NCBI RefSeq assembly: GCF_026151205.1
Contig: NC_087079.1
Coordinates: 12,266,635 to 12,330,634, forward strand
DNA: 64,000 nucleotides
Direction: 5' to 3'
Source of the DNA: Bolinopsis microptera
Lineage: Eukaryota; Ctenophora; Tentaculata; Lobata; Bolinopsidae
The number at the start of each line of letters is the position of its first letter. The first letter of the stretch is position 1. Of this stretch, positions 62,101 through 62,559 are shown piece by piece. The notes under the pieces are model-generated. The model did no database searches, was not told where the DNA came from, and worked only from the letters and a program-made list of their open reading frames with translations. A program made the position numbers and the translations under genes.

Positions 62101-62554
62101 CTTAACTTAAAATCCTGAATTGTGAGGTATAAGGACTCACCCTGGTCGTCGCCATTTATAAATAGGATGGTGAGCAGTTTCTGGTCAGGAGAAATTCTGT
62201 ACTTGGAAGATTTCTCGATTTTGTAAGTCGAGCCGTTCCTCCGATACCACTCCACCGACTGAAAATTGTAAATTAGAGAGCAATTTTCCTTCTTAAAAGC
62301 CATTAAAATGTTAAATTGTTTTAACTCGAGGTTGTACTCGGCAAGAGAACTCTGAAAAACTAATCTCAAAAGGTGTATCAAGAGTTAGTTCAACGTTCAA
62401 TTACCGTCAATCCAGGATTAGAAGTAACGACTTTCAGAGTCAAAACAGCCGTACCCTCCTCAACCCAATACTTCTGATTACCTAACTTCTCGGCAGAAGA
62501 CAGGAAAATAAGACATAACAATGACGATATGAAACTGTTAGTGTGAGCTACCAT
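10638..62554 (-). CDS. Giant multi-Ig-like secreted or cell-surface protein gene, 37 exons, 3' end not found
   Basis: This is an umbrella entry; exons are listed separately. Exon 1 encodes an initiator Met and a signal peptide. All 37 exons have AG acceptors and GT donors, and every junction keeps the reading phase. The joined frame gives at least 1,510 codons with no stop. The product is about 17 Ig-like domains in tandem, each with a C-strand W (for example VEWYRRNG, YKWFSYSG, LRWFRKDG) and an F-strand G-x-Y (GVYVAKL, GKYTVEM, GIYTASL). The canonical B- and F-strand cysteines are missing almost everywhere: I count about ten Cys in the mature part. No membrane segment was seen, but the C-terminus was not found. 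Introns hold at least five other genes. I cannot name the family. A possible role is cell-surface recognition or adhesion, as in other large Ig proteins, but that is inference. Confidence 0.75.
10927..11020 (-). CDS. Giant Ig gene exon 36, domain 17 D-E strands
   Basis: Acceptor TTTCAG, donor GTAATT, phase 0 in and 1 out. It encodes KRELNRAGVSISENGRKL followed by TISDMQQQFY, a standard Ig E-strand segment. Confidence 0.7.
11161..11255 (-). CDS. Giant Ig gene exon 35, domain 17 A-C strands
   Basis: Acceptor TTTTCAG, donor GTGTGT, phase 1 in and 0 out. It ends with the C-strand motif SRVAWYE, and the frame joins exactly to exon 36. Confidence 0.68.
11507..11635 (-). CDS. Giant Ig gene exon 34, domain 16 E-G strands
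   Basis: Acceptor CTTTTAG, donor GTGAGT, phase 1 in and 1 out. It encodes LTINSLGGYLAGLYYAEG and the G strand. The acceptor and the first part of the exon are repeated three more times upstream in a 64-bp tandem array. Confidence 0.7.
11600..11892 (-). repeat. 64-bp tandem repeat duplicating an exon's 3' splice site
   Basis: There are four copies (starts near 11601, 11665, 11729 and 11827; the last spacing is 98 bp because of a 34-bp insertion). Each unit carries CTTTTAG|ATCAGGAAG on the minus strand, that is, the acceptor and about the first 35 nt of exon 34. The copy at 11635 is contiguous with the rest of the exon. Units 2 and 4 carry point changes. Confidence 0.9.
11900..12955. other. 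Intron 33 of the giant Ig gene
   Basis: AT-rich. A frame at 12126-12344 is open but has no recognisable features. Nothing else is supported. Confidence 0.4.
12961..13035 (-). CDS. Giant Ig gene exon 33, domain 16 B-C strands
   Basis: Acceptor GTTCAG, donor GTAATT, phase 1 in and 1 out. It encodes VFAAQMPGRGLFFWRVNGF, including the C-strand W. Confidence 0.65.
13226..13398. repeat. Interspersed repeat, inverted relative to 52090-52262
   Basis: About 170 bp closely matches the reverse complement of 52090-52262, sharing for example TTTCACTATCACTATGTTCG and TGTCCATATTGTGTTCGCAA. A shorter related piece lies at about 51300-51345. An AATCGCGATT-type element (13420-13480) follows. No coding function is visible. 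Confidence 0.7.
14385..14513 (-). CDS. Giant Ig gene exon 32, domain 15 F-G and domain 16 A
   Basis: Acceptor TTGTAG, donor GTATGT, phase 1 in and 1 out. It encodes DGGYTLTADMTRYSDVSLFY and the linker FYVVNPQIMG. An earlier donor (GTAAAT at 14403) would give phase 0 and does not fit exon 33. Confidence 0.68.
14540..14880. repeat. Degenerate TTTACCACT tandem repeat
   Basis: An 11-14 bp degenerate unit (TTACCACTGTT / TTACCAATAAT) in intron 31, beginning about 30 bp upstream of the exon 32 acceptor on the sense strand. Confidence 0.85.
15020..15163 (-). CDS. Giant Ig gene exon 31, domain 15 A-E strands
   Basis: Acceptor AACTAG, donor GTACGT, phase 1 in and 1 out. It encodes YSATMVFRLSSSNVCSQIRW then YLSRQG and QSLTIS. 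It is one of the few exons with two Cys, but they are not at the canonical B/F positions. Confidence 0.68.
15479..15559 (-). CDS. Giant Ig gene exon 30, domain 14 F-G strands
   Basis: Acceptor CTTCAG, donor GTCTGT, phase 1 in and 1 out. It encodes GYYLVYDRRQSSVKALIWK. It supplies the F-G strands needed between exon 29 (E strand, 30342) and exon 31, and all three phases agree. Confidence 0.62.
16059..18005 (-). mobile_element. Reverse transcriptase ORF of a retroelement (648 aa)
   Basis: An intact ORF with the RT fingers motif (ITPKQHKKPVGVRYITSGSG), the palm motif around STYDFSTLYTSIPH, the GIPMGTNAAPQIANVYLHVY block and the catalytic FRYQDDLIVF box (x-x-DD). The tail contains a YLDLNISIYQGKF segment. 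This resembles RTs of the Penelope-like type that are common in invertebrates, but I see no GIY-YIG endonuclease and cannot place the clade firmly. The start is the ATG at 18005; a second in-frame ATG at about 17903 (MEQVTKAAPF) is possible. It lies in intron 29 of the giant Ig gene, on the same strand. Confidence 0.75.
18006..19360. other. Intronic stretch between RT element and zinc-finger gene
   Basis: AT-rich. A frame at 18187-18378 lacks an ATG and may be a leftover of the RT element. Three copies of a 16-bp unit (AGCTTCAGCTCTTGTG) lie at 19255-19305, shortly before the zinc-finger gene. No other feature was recognised. Confidence 0.45.
19390..20676 (+). CDS. C2H2 zinc-finger protein (428 aa)
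   Basis: The ATG in ACAATGG is chosen because the open frame upstream of it has no ATG; a TTTTTCAG just before it could be a splice acceptor of a 5' UTR intron. The N-terminus (1-130) is acidic, with IKSE-type motifs that look like sumoylation sites (LIKSEIKKEE). Seven C2H2 fingers follow with HTGEKP-type linkers. Finger 6 is degenerate: the Cys pair is displaced (CSSPEC) and the His pair is replaced (SLRRIY). The C-terminus is a Pro/Ser-rich tail containing KPL repeats. It is probably a nuclear DNA-binding regulator. The gene lies in intron 29 of the giant Ig gene on the opposite strand. Its last about 70 codons are duplicated at 29830-30040. Confidence 0.85.
   Translation: MDQRRLLEIKNEMEMEEDRILPELIKSEIKKEEDDFYVKSEVYDLSYETQFLNQEPFTKHSQHSNSMKAEDMNKDQISLQGALTNPNSKLNPISDWVKETHDHLNSFKDSCSERTDKQSHAIKKVYKCPECSYSTRYKPNLVSHQRIHTGEKPFKCSECSFSTCHKHNLVPHQRIHTGEKPYKCTECSFSTCYKPNIVRHERIHTGEKPHKCSECPYMTLYKPNLVRHQRTHTGEKPFNCSECSYSTAQKSHLVRHQRTHTEEKPCSSPECSYSSRYKPTLVSLRRIYRGEKPYKCPECSDRANIRANLNSHQQTHSTRTIPSGQRTDNNHTSILTKIGGNEGPIFVKPLPFVKPLTFVKPLVLAEPLPSSYSPCSGYLPALSHTTQSTVPPTFSPIDSVFTPSSTYSTAYPPPLLSPVSTKNMVYWY
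20465..21140. repeat. Segmental duplication, copy with intact zinc-finger end
   Basis: Matches 29830-30805. Shared parts are the end of the zinc-finger ORF, the ATAAGATGAGAAGCGTGTCA segment, an Ig exon and its flank (to the ATCAAACCAC segment). Confidence 0.85.
20750..20848 (-). pseudogene. Decayed copy of giant Ig gene exon 29
   Basis: The minus strand reads SYPDNVWYKVTPDDSPFLVV and then runs into a deletion and a stop. The acceptor of the real exon (TATCCAG at 30470) is TATCCTG here, so the AG is lost. It is therefore not expected to be spliced in. Confidence 0.75.
21141..24890. other. Repeat-rich part of intron 29
   Basis: No gene was supported. It contains an inverted relative (21830-21890) of a segment at 27930-27990 and 28650-28720; a GC-richer stretch at about 22620-23030 that might be an old SINE; a (TA)n run near 23078-23102; telomere-like CCCTAA repeats at 23820-23900; a repeat shared in inverse with 28890-29410 (24195-24330); and AAATCGCGATT-type elements with three copies of GGCCAAATATCACGAT at about 24550-24597. 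Confidence 0.45.
24897..26262 (+). mobile_element. LINE fragment in a palindromic (head-to-head) arrangement
   Basis: The right half (25485-26262) is a 3' fragment of a non-LTR element. The left half (24897-25250) is its reverse complement with the coding middle deleted: 25138-25250 pairs with 25485-25600, and 24897-25135 pairs with 26036-26262. The two halves are separated by about 235 bp. Confidence 0.7.
25510..25955 (+). pseudogene. Non-LTR retrotransposon ORF2 fragment (post-RT region)
   Basis: The open frame encodes CISCWGGITKHGLNKICAIA and CIRLLFG, resembling the segment after the palm domain of jockey/CR1-like LINE polymerases, and ends in a short tail. The catalytic core and endonuclease are absent, so it is a truncated copy. 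Confidence 0.6.
26300..27318. other. Repeat-rich part of intron 29 with poly-C element
   Basis: Contains one copy of a repeat that ends GGGTGAAC followed by a poly-C run (26453-26472), plus a G-rich, repetitive 26870-27120 segment. The same poly-C repeat end occurs at 27573, 28296 and 29810. No gene. Confidence 0.5.
27319..28766. repeat. Near-perfect 724-bp tandem duplication
   Basis: 27319-28042 and 28043-28766 are nearly identical direct repeats. They differ in poly-C length and in a small insertion (GAATAGTACGG versus ATAGTACGG), with few substitutions, so the duplication is recent. Each unit contains the poly-C repeat end and a segment shared in inverse with 21830-21890. Confidence 0.92.
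28890..29410. repeat. Long imperfect palindrome
   Basis: Two arms of about 240 bp are reverse complements around about 29135. They share for example TAGAACTCAATAGGGTTTCA and its complement. A single arm also occurs at 24195-24330, so this is a dispersed family that can occur as a foldback. Confidence 0.85.
29830..30040 (+). pseudogene. Truncated copy of the zinc-finger gene 3' end
   Basis: The open frame repeats the last about 70 residues of the protein at 19390-20676 (SHTTQSTVPATFSPIDSVF, ending KVYWY) but has no zinc fingers. It is joined upstream to the poly-C repeat. It is part of the segmental duplication shared with 20465-21140. Confidence 0.8.
30110..30225. repeat. Short 36-bp tandem repeat
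   Basis: Three to four copies of a unit containing TATCATATAAAAGTATAAAC inside the duplicated segment; absent from the 20.7-kb copy. Confidence 0.8.
30342..30470 (-). CDS. Giant Ig gene exon 29, domain 14 C-E strands
   Basis: Acceptor TATCCAG, donor GTGAGT, phase 1 in and 1 out. It encodes NSWYKVTPD and DLIFKDLQDSHQ. The intact copy of the exon that is decayed at 20750-20848. Confidence 0.75.
30818..30958 (-). CDS. Giant Ig gene exon 28, domain 13 F-G and domain 14 A-B
   Basis: Acceptor TTTCAG, donor GTAACA, phase 1 in and 1 out. It encodes GLYVSVVVLSDGSSMSQAY and the B-strand region of the next domain. Confidence 0.72.
31243..31358 (-). CDS. Giant Ig gene exon 27, domain 13 B-E strands
   Basis: Acceptor TTCTTAG, donor GTCAGA, phase 2 in and 1 out. 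It encodes VIQVIWYHVLNDKLRYLP. Confidence 0.72.
31473..31891. repeat. 22-bp array of TGACGTCA sites, 19 units
   Basis: The unit is TCCTGACATGACGTCACACAAA. About 15 of 19 units keep the palindromic octamer TGACGTCA, which is the consensus cAMP-response element bound by CREB/ATF proteins; the others have single changes (GATGTCA, GACATCA, GAAGTCA). The array ends about 10 bp from the donor of exon 26. Confidence 0.95.
31902..32091 (-). CDS. Giant Ig gene exon 26, domain 12 D-G and linker
   Basis: Acceptor CCATCAG, donor GTGAGC, phase 1 in and 2 out. It encodes SSQQVGIYYGITTDTSYQ and the start of domain 13. Confidence 0.75.
32110..33060. other. Part of intron 25 of the giant Ig gene
   Basis: AT-rich; no gene, RNA or clear repeat seen before the hAT-like element. 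Confidence 0.4.
33083..33556. mobile_element. Non-autonomous hAT-like element, short copy
   Basis: Related to 73-974. Termini CAGGAATCGACC and GGTCGATTCCTG, flanked by the exact 8-bp duplication GTCGTACA (33075-33082 and 33557-33564). Blocks of ACCGGG and an AT-rich core match the first copy in reverse complement. It is inserted in intron 25 of the giant Ig gene. Confidence 0.78.
33638..33752 (-). CDS. Giant Ig gene exon 25, domain 12 A-C strands
   Basis: Acceptor CCCCAG, donor GTCAGT, phase 0 in and 1 out. It encodes SVSISGTNTDLPVFWYIFTG. Confidence 0.72.
33913..34040 (-). CDS. Giant Ig gene exon 24, domain 11 E-G strands
   Basis: Acceptor TTTCAG, phase 1 in and 0 out; the donor GTTTAA is weak. 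It encodes LLVLPRLAGSDRGAYYATG. It completes the Ig domain begun by exon 23, almost 10 kb away. Confidence 0.7.
34060..34849. other. Intron 23 of the giant Ig gene, distal part
   Basis: AT-rich sequence before a pogo-like element. Nothing else recognised. Confidence 0.4.
34850..35916 (+). mobile_element. Pogo/Tc1-like DNA transposon remnant, copy 2
   Basis: Longer sister of 3603-4513, in opposite orientation, bounded by TA and CCTTATCGGACC termini. At about 35037-35275 the plus strand encodes a transposase fragment: LLVYDVFKGHLAEKVNKIMA, then IVHELVPANITNLFQPLDIT. The D-x-F-x-x-H and QPLD features match DDE_1 (pogo-type) transposases. Frames are broken on both sides. Confidence 0.75.
35940..36660. 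other. Intronic sequence upstream of the small coiled-coil gene
   Basis: A (CTG)n run lies near 36290-36305. No other feature supported; it may contain the promoter or a 5' exon of the gene at 36782. Confidence 0.35.
36782..37279 (+). CDS. Small helical (coiled-coil) protein, unknown function (165 aa)
   Basis: I do not recognise the family. The frame is open from 36674 without an ATG; the first ATG is at 36782 (MLKILSTAEQRSLVEKY). Two heptad-like, Glu/Lys/Ala-rich helices are visible: about residues 5-55 (AELTHLRAQTLEAEMEVVEA) and about 115-160 (AAAEAEKRALEKEW). They are separated by a Gly/Asp-rich linker. Codon use and the absence of repeats favour a real coding exon. A GACAG|GT just before the ATG could be an acceptor, so an upstream exon is possible. 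It lies in intron 23 of the giant Ig gene on the opposite strand. Confidence 0.55.
   Translation: MLKILSTAEQRSLVEKYAELTHLRAQTLEAEMEVVEARHTANRTANILEDALGVGNTIFRYWLPEAGDGAVSAASTFSGSERENKHDDGAELGAQGMVMTTISMGPALKILRSRYVVEEKAAAEAEKRALEKEWALGRLKKREQVILEAIEDIESGRISDRQTSS
37858..37990 (-). repeat. Degenerate copy of the TRPA-like gene 3' end
   Basis: About 130 bp matches 38058-38178, for example AAAATGGAATGACCAAAT and TTCTCTGTACATGTTTGGAT in both. It lies just after the stop of the channel gene. Confidence 0.85.
37985..38060 (-). repeat. Displaced copy of the TRPA pre-TM1 segment
   Basis: Matches 39262-39330 of the same gene: CTGGATGTTTGAAAAGACGA versus CTGGATGTGTGAGAAGACTA, followed by the GCGGGTTTGAACC segment. 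It is a piece of the ankyrin-to-TM1 linker transplanted to the 3' end, and it now supplies the last residues of the ORF. Confidence 0.78.
38014..41115 (-). CDS. TRPA-like cation channel (1,033 aa)
   Basis: An intronless ORF. Residues 1-265 hold a degenerate repeat region (five PATL motifs and a run of EKDC units at about 50-76). About three ankyrin repeats follow (about 310-410; GPLQLAAAFGDVDIVEEL). Then come a linker, an E/K-rich stretch (about 530-600) and six membrane segments: TM1 about 630-655 (FARTYFYIFTFLLYLIFFFV), TM5 with FLIAFMVVFHMLL, a pore loop around ADAIFKTLSAGVSG, and TM6 ending FLNLATALAIGDVDAI. The TM4-TM5 and TM6 sequences resemble TRPA1 (LLLLQVFPNIGIYIIM; AIGDV), hence the call, but TRPA1 has many more ankyrin repeats. 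It is likely a plasma-membrane sensory cation channel. The gene sits in intron 23 of the giant Ig gene on the same strand. Confidence 0.8.
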   Translation of the reverse strand: MERIMESLMDFAVDPATLRVAGIAHFVDPSNLVVEEVHEALRRVHEKTPEKDCEKDCEKDCEKDREKDCEKDCEKDYELRELPKKGVDPATLRYNKSKEHPDSDDTDRSYSANDSDTLSSVENEEFSAVCPATLRYDEPVERRTPIMTRDEPVVHVITRAPEPIYYKPEPRVCPATLRCDEPVERRTPIMTRPEPVVHELTRAPEPKIYIDPANYQRHLDPMDIVHPEAPDFAIDIPASRHENYDNVQVKIERAVCPATLHAIPNFMPQYKYADTDSNYFTAVKEGHHHRDTHLRLEHLCKEFGYSTDEVNKQGEGKWGPLQLAAAFGDVDIVEELCKYELIDLVQQDDDNDTPLHTAAYWDYDSTIEIILNRAKDPDEARLAINMSNKAKETPFTFAATRYHKKSCAMMIRYSPPLAYIFRIANPGRNPGTHDVEKEKDSGIFGKLRTKEAVTNFEKMNEHIIRYHQRNGQGKTSINIMITKMPELVFEILDKSIITTKTAILTKSSKGSENKHEDIQRVIVDFGALENYGEEEKEEKKEMKDSEELGKKGEKELLMTVNAEKEEEKEKEKNTKKKEKRDKKEEEETGKPLTSGYYKHGSNPLQIMAKMNHSLLTHPVVEALIVTKWEKFARTYFYIFTFLLYLIFFFVLMGYQFTQIKPFELLEIDKAIRSWIENSSHTCDEFPDGCSKKKSAECDIFGYILLVMSAIRLFLELLDLLDNVFNGSDLDSGSNSPLETGRAWLQGLMNYLIDPENYLEVILYGSSLFFSLNVLEPQSVMSPFHWKIGALSVLTSFINLLLLLQVFPNIGIYIIMFFKIAWTFLSKILSLLVFFLIAFMVVFHMLLSHTNVFRKILSADAIFKTLSAGVSGVEYDDYADQEMIYPTTTLVGLIAFALFVQVLFLNLATALAIGDVDAIRSGAEKAKNALKIKHIYNAQRIVNLIQWVAKPIFCGSALNFLEHQKRFRNMPAKRFKKDRLAYIQTCTENSEKSEICTKKCTGKCTEKSEDLVIPFSDFYESMVQTRPRSLQIWR
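41903..41982. repeat. Short near-perfect inverted repeat
   Basis: CCAGAAATATAAGAATGGAG is repeated in reverse complement (CTCCATTCTTATATTTCTGG) around a loop of about 30 bp. It could fold into a hairpin. It lies about 0.8 kb upstream of the TRPA-like start. Confidence 0.88.
42388..43445. repeat. 24-bp tandem array, about 44 copies
   Basis: The unit is GTTGTAATAAAGTACATAATTAGA with few variants (CACGATGAGT, TTTCAATAAAG). The unit length is a multiple of three and both strands lack stops, so long false ORFs (about 360 aa) appear in both directions. Each plus-strand unit contains AATAAA. It lies in intron 23, upstream of the TRPA-like gene. Confidence 0.97.
43947..44015 (-). CDS. Giant Ig gene exon 23, domain 11 B-C strands
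   Basis: Acceptor CTTCAG lies inside the last unit of a 14-bp tandem array; donor GTAAGT; phase 1 in and 1 out. It encodes YTVTVNIPEQIRGKSLRW and FRKDG. Confidence 0.75.
44018..44144 (-). repeat. 14-bp tandem array carrying a 3' splice-site motif, 9 copies
   Basis: The plus unit is GAAGTTAAGGGTCT; on the sense (minus) strand each unit reads AGACCCTTAACTTC followed by AG. It therefore has a branch-point-like CTTAAC and a TTCAG acceptor. The last unit forms the real acceptor of exon 23. Confidence 0.95.
44284..44412 (-). CDS. Giant Ig gene exon 22, domain 10 F-G and linker
   Basis: Acceptor TTTCAG, donor GTTTGT, phase 1 in and 1 out. It encodes GLYRAEFVDGQGGVLKHV and a linker ending LLILGVEG. 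Confidence 0.75.
44567..44659 (-). CDS. Giant Ig gene exon 21, domain 10 D-E strands
   Basis: Acceptor ATCCAG, donor GTATGT, phase 1 in and 1 out. It encodes DQWVRVVESPGVLQIRG and SIYIYNPSPSYAG. Confidence 0.72.
44769..44876 (-). CDS. Giant Ig gene exon 20, domain 10 A-C strands
   Basis: Acceptor CTTTTAG, donor GTGACT, phase 1 in and 1 out. It encodes ISVKLGQGAWITATW and SVTWHRLIG. Confidence 0.72.
45011..45146 (-). CDS. Giant Ig gene exon 19, domain 9 D-G strands
   Basis: Acceptor CCTCAG, donor GTGAGA, phase 0 in and 1 out. It encodes LTILNLKPEISGFYQAQI and the G strand. An upstream in-frame CCAG at 45157 is an alternative acceptor that would add three residues. Confidence 0.72.
45433..47388. 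mobile_element. TIR element carrying a polypurine satellite
   Basis: The ends are inverted copies of TATAGGGGGGGTGTCA plus (A/C)TGTCCGTCTATGTCCGC, inside an ATAAATGT microsatellite. Subterminal GTCCGCCTATG repeats lie at both ends. A TCCTTTTTGGATTCTATGAG segment is present next to both ends in the same orientation. No transposase is seen, so it is non-autonomous. Confidence 0.65.
45646..47067. repeat. 1.4-kb polypurine (GAGGAG/CTGAGGAGG) tract
   Basis: Almost pure purine on the plus strand, built from GGA triplets with CTGAGGAGG and CCCAGGAGG interruptions. On the minus (sense) strand it reads (CCT)n with frequent CAG, resembling stacked 3' splice sites. It can also form triplex-type DNA. 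It lies in intron 18. Confidence 0.95.
47877..48103 (-). CDS. Giant Ig gene exon 18, domain 8 F-G and domain 9 A-C
   Basis: Acceptor TGTCAG, donor GTGAGT, phase 1 in and 0 out. It encodes GTFKAEVICHDGWSYTFYY and later FKIISWFYFQRGSSQP. Confidence 0.75.
48286..48374 (-). CDS. Giant Ig gene exon 17, domain 8 D-E strands
   Basis: Acceptor TTTCAG, donor GTATGT, phase 2 in and 1 out. It encodes YVPMTNFLKSLTFSNGQTLQ and IIDLREEDFG. Confidence 0.72.
49660..49750. promoter_or_regulatory. Cluster of five CACGTG E-boxes
   Basis: CACGTG occurs at 49662, 49682, 49716, 49727 and 49740 within 84 bp of locally GC-rich sequence in intron 16. CACGTG is the core site for bHLH-ZIP proteins. A regulatory role is inferred from density only. 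Confidence 0.45.
49790..50580. other. Part of intron 16
   Basis: AT-rich; an AAATCGCGATT-type element lies at 50410-50520, related to those at 13110, 13430, 24410, 26265 and 52505. No gene. Confidence 0.4.
50586..52045. repeat. Diverged direct repeat with internal subrepeats
   Basis: 50586-51200 and 51627-51990 share a series of segments in the same order (ATAATGATCAGGGTAGCATG; TATCGAGAGGTAGGTACTA; TAACATTGTTAGCCAAAAAC). A short unit, TTGACCACTAGACATAAA, is tandemly repeated at 50975-51125. No coding content. Confidence 0.75.
52500..52556. repeat. AATCGCGATT-type dispersed element
   Basis: A segment with GTCGCGGCGCCGCGATTTTT then AATCGCGATTTTCTTTTG. Near-identical sequences occur at 26258-26310 (same orientation), and related pieces elsewhere. 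It lies about 75 bp upstream of the pentraxin-like start. Confidence 0.7.
52629..53788 (+). pseudogene. Pentraxin/LamG-like secreted protein with tail repeats, one frameshift
   Basis: The signal peptide (MKVLCVLVLVLYEQLI) and a pentraxin/LamG-type lectin fold are read from 52629. The signature WHSICFTWSYS, the G-x-L-L-L-G-Q strand and the ELYDTNIYSSQLS helix region are all in the first frame. Around 53163-53168 the reading moves by one base: the first frame ends at 53249 with an unrelated tail. The next frame continues exactly where pentraxins continue (EVENMFTRGRCGNYSQTFGD then KVLISWQDIL) and runs to 53788. The region after the domain holds two related segments of about 50 residues. The shift may be a sequencing error or a real inactivation; everything else looks intact. 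It is nested in intron 16 of the giant Ig gene, on the opposite strand. Confidence 0.75.
53353..53788 (+). other. Two-copy tail repeat of the pentraxin-like protein
   Basis: WDFLRGGTFYNKIISEDFFE with DMTGRLDLIAQFANH, then after an acidic Ser/Asp/Glu spacer WVFLTHKTLYNQVVTDRLLS with DVSARLDLVVEFVGH. Both end in D-(D/N)-ALI-x-HL-(D/E)-R-x-H. It is predicted helical. I do not recognise the domain. Confidence 0.7.
54180..54354 (-). CDS. Giant Ig gene exon 16, domain 7 F-G and domain 8 A-C
   Basis: Acceptor TTTCAG, donor GTTGGT, phase 1 in and 2 out. It encodes AFYTVYDAYHPKN and VPVQYASWTRLHGN. The frame stays open beyond the donor, but only this donor matches exon 17 in phase and domain register. 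Confidence 0.74.
54532..54609 (-). CDS. Giant Ig gene exon 15, domain 7 D-E strands
   Basis: Acceptor TCCCAG, donor GTCAGT, phase 1 in and 1 out. It encodes NFYSDGKVMQIKNLTFSDE. Confidence 0.74.
54854..54958 (-). CDS. Giant Ig gene exon 14, domain 7 A-C strands
   Basis: Acceptor ATTTAG, donor GTGAGA, phase 1 in and 1 out. It encodes ISSAIYSSRQNNVIMSP and YKWLKNNSTNI. Confidence 0.72.
55209..55315 (-). CDS. Giant Ig gene exon 13, domain 6 F-G strands
   Basis: Acceptor CTCCAG, donor GTATGT, phase 2 in and 1 out. It encodes SSDDRGVYRAMVSSGGRT and RRFYVDL. Confidence 0.75.
55331..55888 (-). repeat. 10-bp tandem array rich in CTAAC, about 56 copies
   Basis: The plus unit is AGGTTAGGTG; the sense strand reads CACCTAACCT, so every unit has CTAAC in a pyrimidine-rich context, the core of the metazoan branch-point motif. 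The array fills most of intron 12 and ends about 15 bp from the exon 13 acceptor. Confidence 0.96.
55936..56098 (-). CDS. Giant Ig gene exon 12, domain 6 A-E strands
   Basis: Acceptor GTACAG, donor GTATGC, phase 1 in and 2 out. It encodes SVGKKLVLRIEGVNEGAVRW, YFTPV and GMHLLIS. Confidence 0.75.
56282..56419 (-). CDS. Giant Ig gene exon 11, domain 5 D-G strands
   Basis: Acceptor CCTCAG, donor GTTGGA, phase 1 in and 1 out. It encodes DEGIYTASLDYGDQIHEF and FNLQVF. Confidence 0.77.
56590..56727 (-). CDS. Giant Ig gene exon 10, domain 5 A-C strands
   Basis: Acceptor TTCCAG, donor GTAGGA, phase 1 in and 1 out. It encodes YPISMVQAEAGHPASLQI and TSWYRRDGGKLIKL. Confidence 0.77.
56943..57017 (-). 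CDS. Giant Ig gene exon 9, domain 4 F-G strands
   Basis: Acceptor TTCCAG, donor GTTCGT, phase 1 in and 1 out. It encodes GKYVAEATFSGNRITYTF. Confidence 0.77.
57167..57279 (-). CDS. Giant Ig gene exon 8, domain 4 C-E strands
   Basis: Acceptor TTACAG, donor GTATGT, phase 2 in and 1 out; the W codon is split TG|G across the preceding intron. It encodes YHLQPNGQQVALSGSGRYTF and LQILQPTRRDE. Confidence 0.77.
57425..57645 (-). CDS. Giant Ig gene exon 7, domain 3 D-G and domain 4 A-C
   Basis: Acceptor TATCAG, donor GTTCGT, phase 0 in and 2 out. It encodes LILHKVIPSQAGRYVYKAG and NSPESVKW. Confidence 0.77.
57761..57867 (-). CDS. Giant Ig gene exon 6, domain 3 A-C strands
   Basis: Acceptor TTGCAG, donor GTATGG, phase 1 in and 0 out. 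It encodes SVILGRSAVLVSANTDNN and TTWFRR. Confidence 0.76.
58024..58578. repeat. 9-bp tandem array (AACCCTAGT), about 60 copies
   Basis: Fills intron 5 close to the exon 5 donor. The unit length is a multiple of three, so both strands show long false ORFs (Leu-Gly-Leu or Thr-Leu-Val strings). Confidence 0.96.
58589..58663 (-). CDS. Giant Ig gene exon 5, domain 2 F-G strands
   Basis: Acceptor TTTCAG, donor GTATGT, phase 1 in and 1 out. It encodes GKYTVEMGFFGSIREEHF and NVQVIGG. Confidence 0.76.
58940..59060 (-). CDS. Giant Ig gene exon 4, domain 2 C-E strands
   Basis: Acceptor CCCCAG, donor GTTTGT, phase 0 in and 1 out. It encodes SYKWFSYSGSARNRV and KLLRINDLKTSDS. Confidence 0.76.
59579..59730 (-). 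CDS. Giant Ig gene exon 3, domain 1 F-G and domain 2 A-B
   Basis: Acceptor CACCAG, donor GTTTGT, phase 1 in and 0 out. It encodes GVYVAKLNFADGRTRETTY and the B-strand region with no Cys. Confidence 0.77.
59770..60480. other. Intronic sequence upstream of the Kv gene
   Basis: Part of intron 2 of the giant Ig gene; AT-rich. TTATTTCAG just before the Kv ATG looks like the acceptor of a 5' UTR intron, so a non-coding first exon of the Kv gene may lie here. Confidence 0.4.
60492..62028 (+). CDS. Voltage-gated potassium channel, Kv type (478 aa, two coding exons)
   Basis: Exons 60492-60957 and 61058-62028 join in phase (CTG CTA G|GT TCA), with donor GTACAA and acceptor CTCACAG. The N-terminal 120 residues are basic and low in structure. 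A diverged T1/BTB tetramerisation domain follows (about 120-220; IFNVSGTLFVIDTTIFQDYP across the intron, then CLEFYGL). Then come S1 about 249-272, S2 about 285-307, S3 about 319-337, and S4 about 345-364 (RVLRLVRLFRVMKLFRR, with regularly spaced charges). The S5, pore and S6 region has the K-selective filter TIGTVGYGD (about 426-434). The S6 bend is TIPIS rather than Shaker's PVP. It conducts K+ across the plasma membrane on depolarisation. The gene is nested in intron 2 of the giant Ig gene on the opposite strand. Confidence 0.9.
62141..62258 (-). CDS. Giant Ig gene exon 2, domain 1 C-E strands
   Basis: Acceptor TTTCAG, donor GTGAGT, phase 0 in and 1 out. It encodes SVEWYRRNGSTYKIEKSS and LLTILFINGDDQ. 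Confidence 0.78.
62405..62554 (-). CDS. Giant Ig gene exon 1, signal peptide and domain 1 start
   Basis: ATG in a run giving MVAHTNSFISSLLCLIFLSS, a typical signal peptide, then KYWVEEGTAVLTLKVVTSN, an Ig A-B strand segment in which a Leu stands where Cys is usual. Donor GTAATT, phase 0 out. Confidence 0.75.
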
Positions 62555-62559
62555 GAGGC

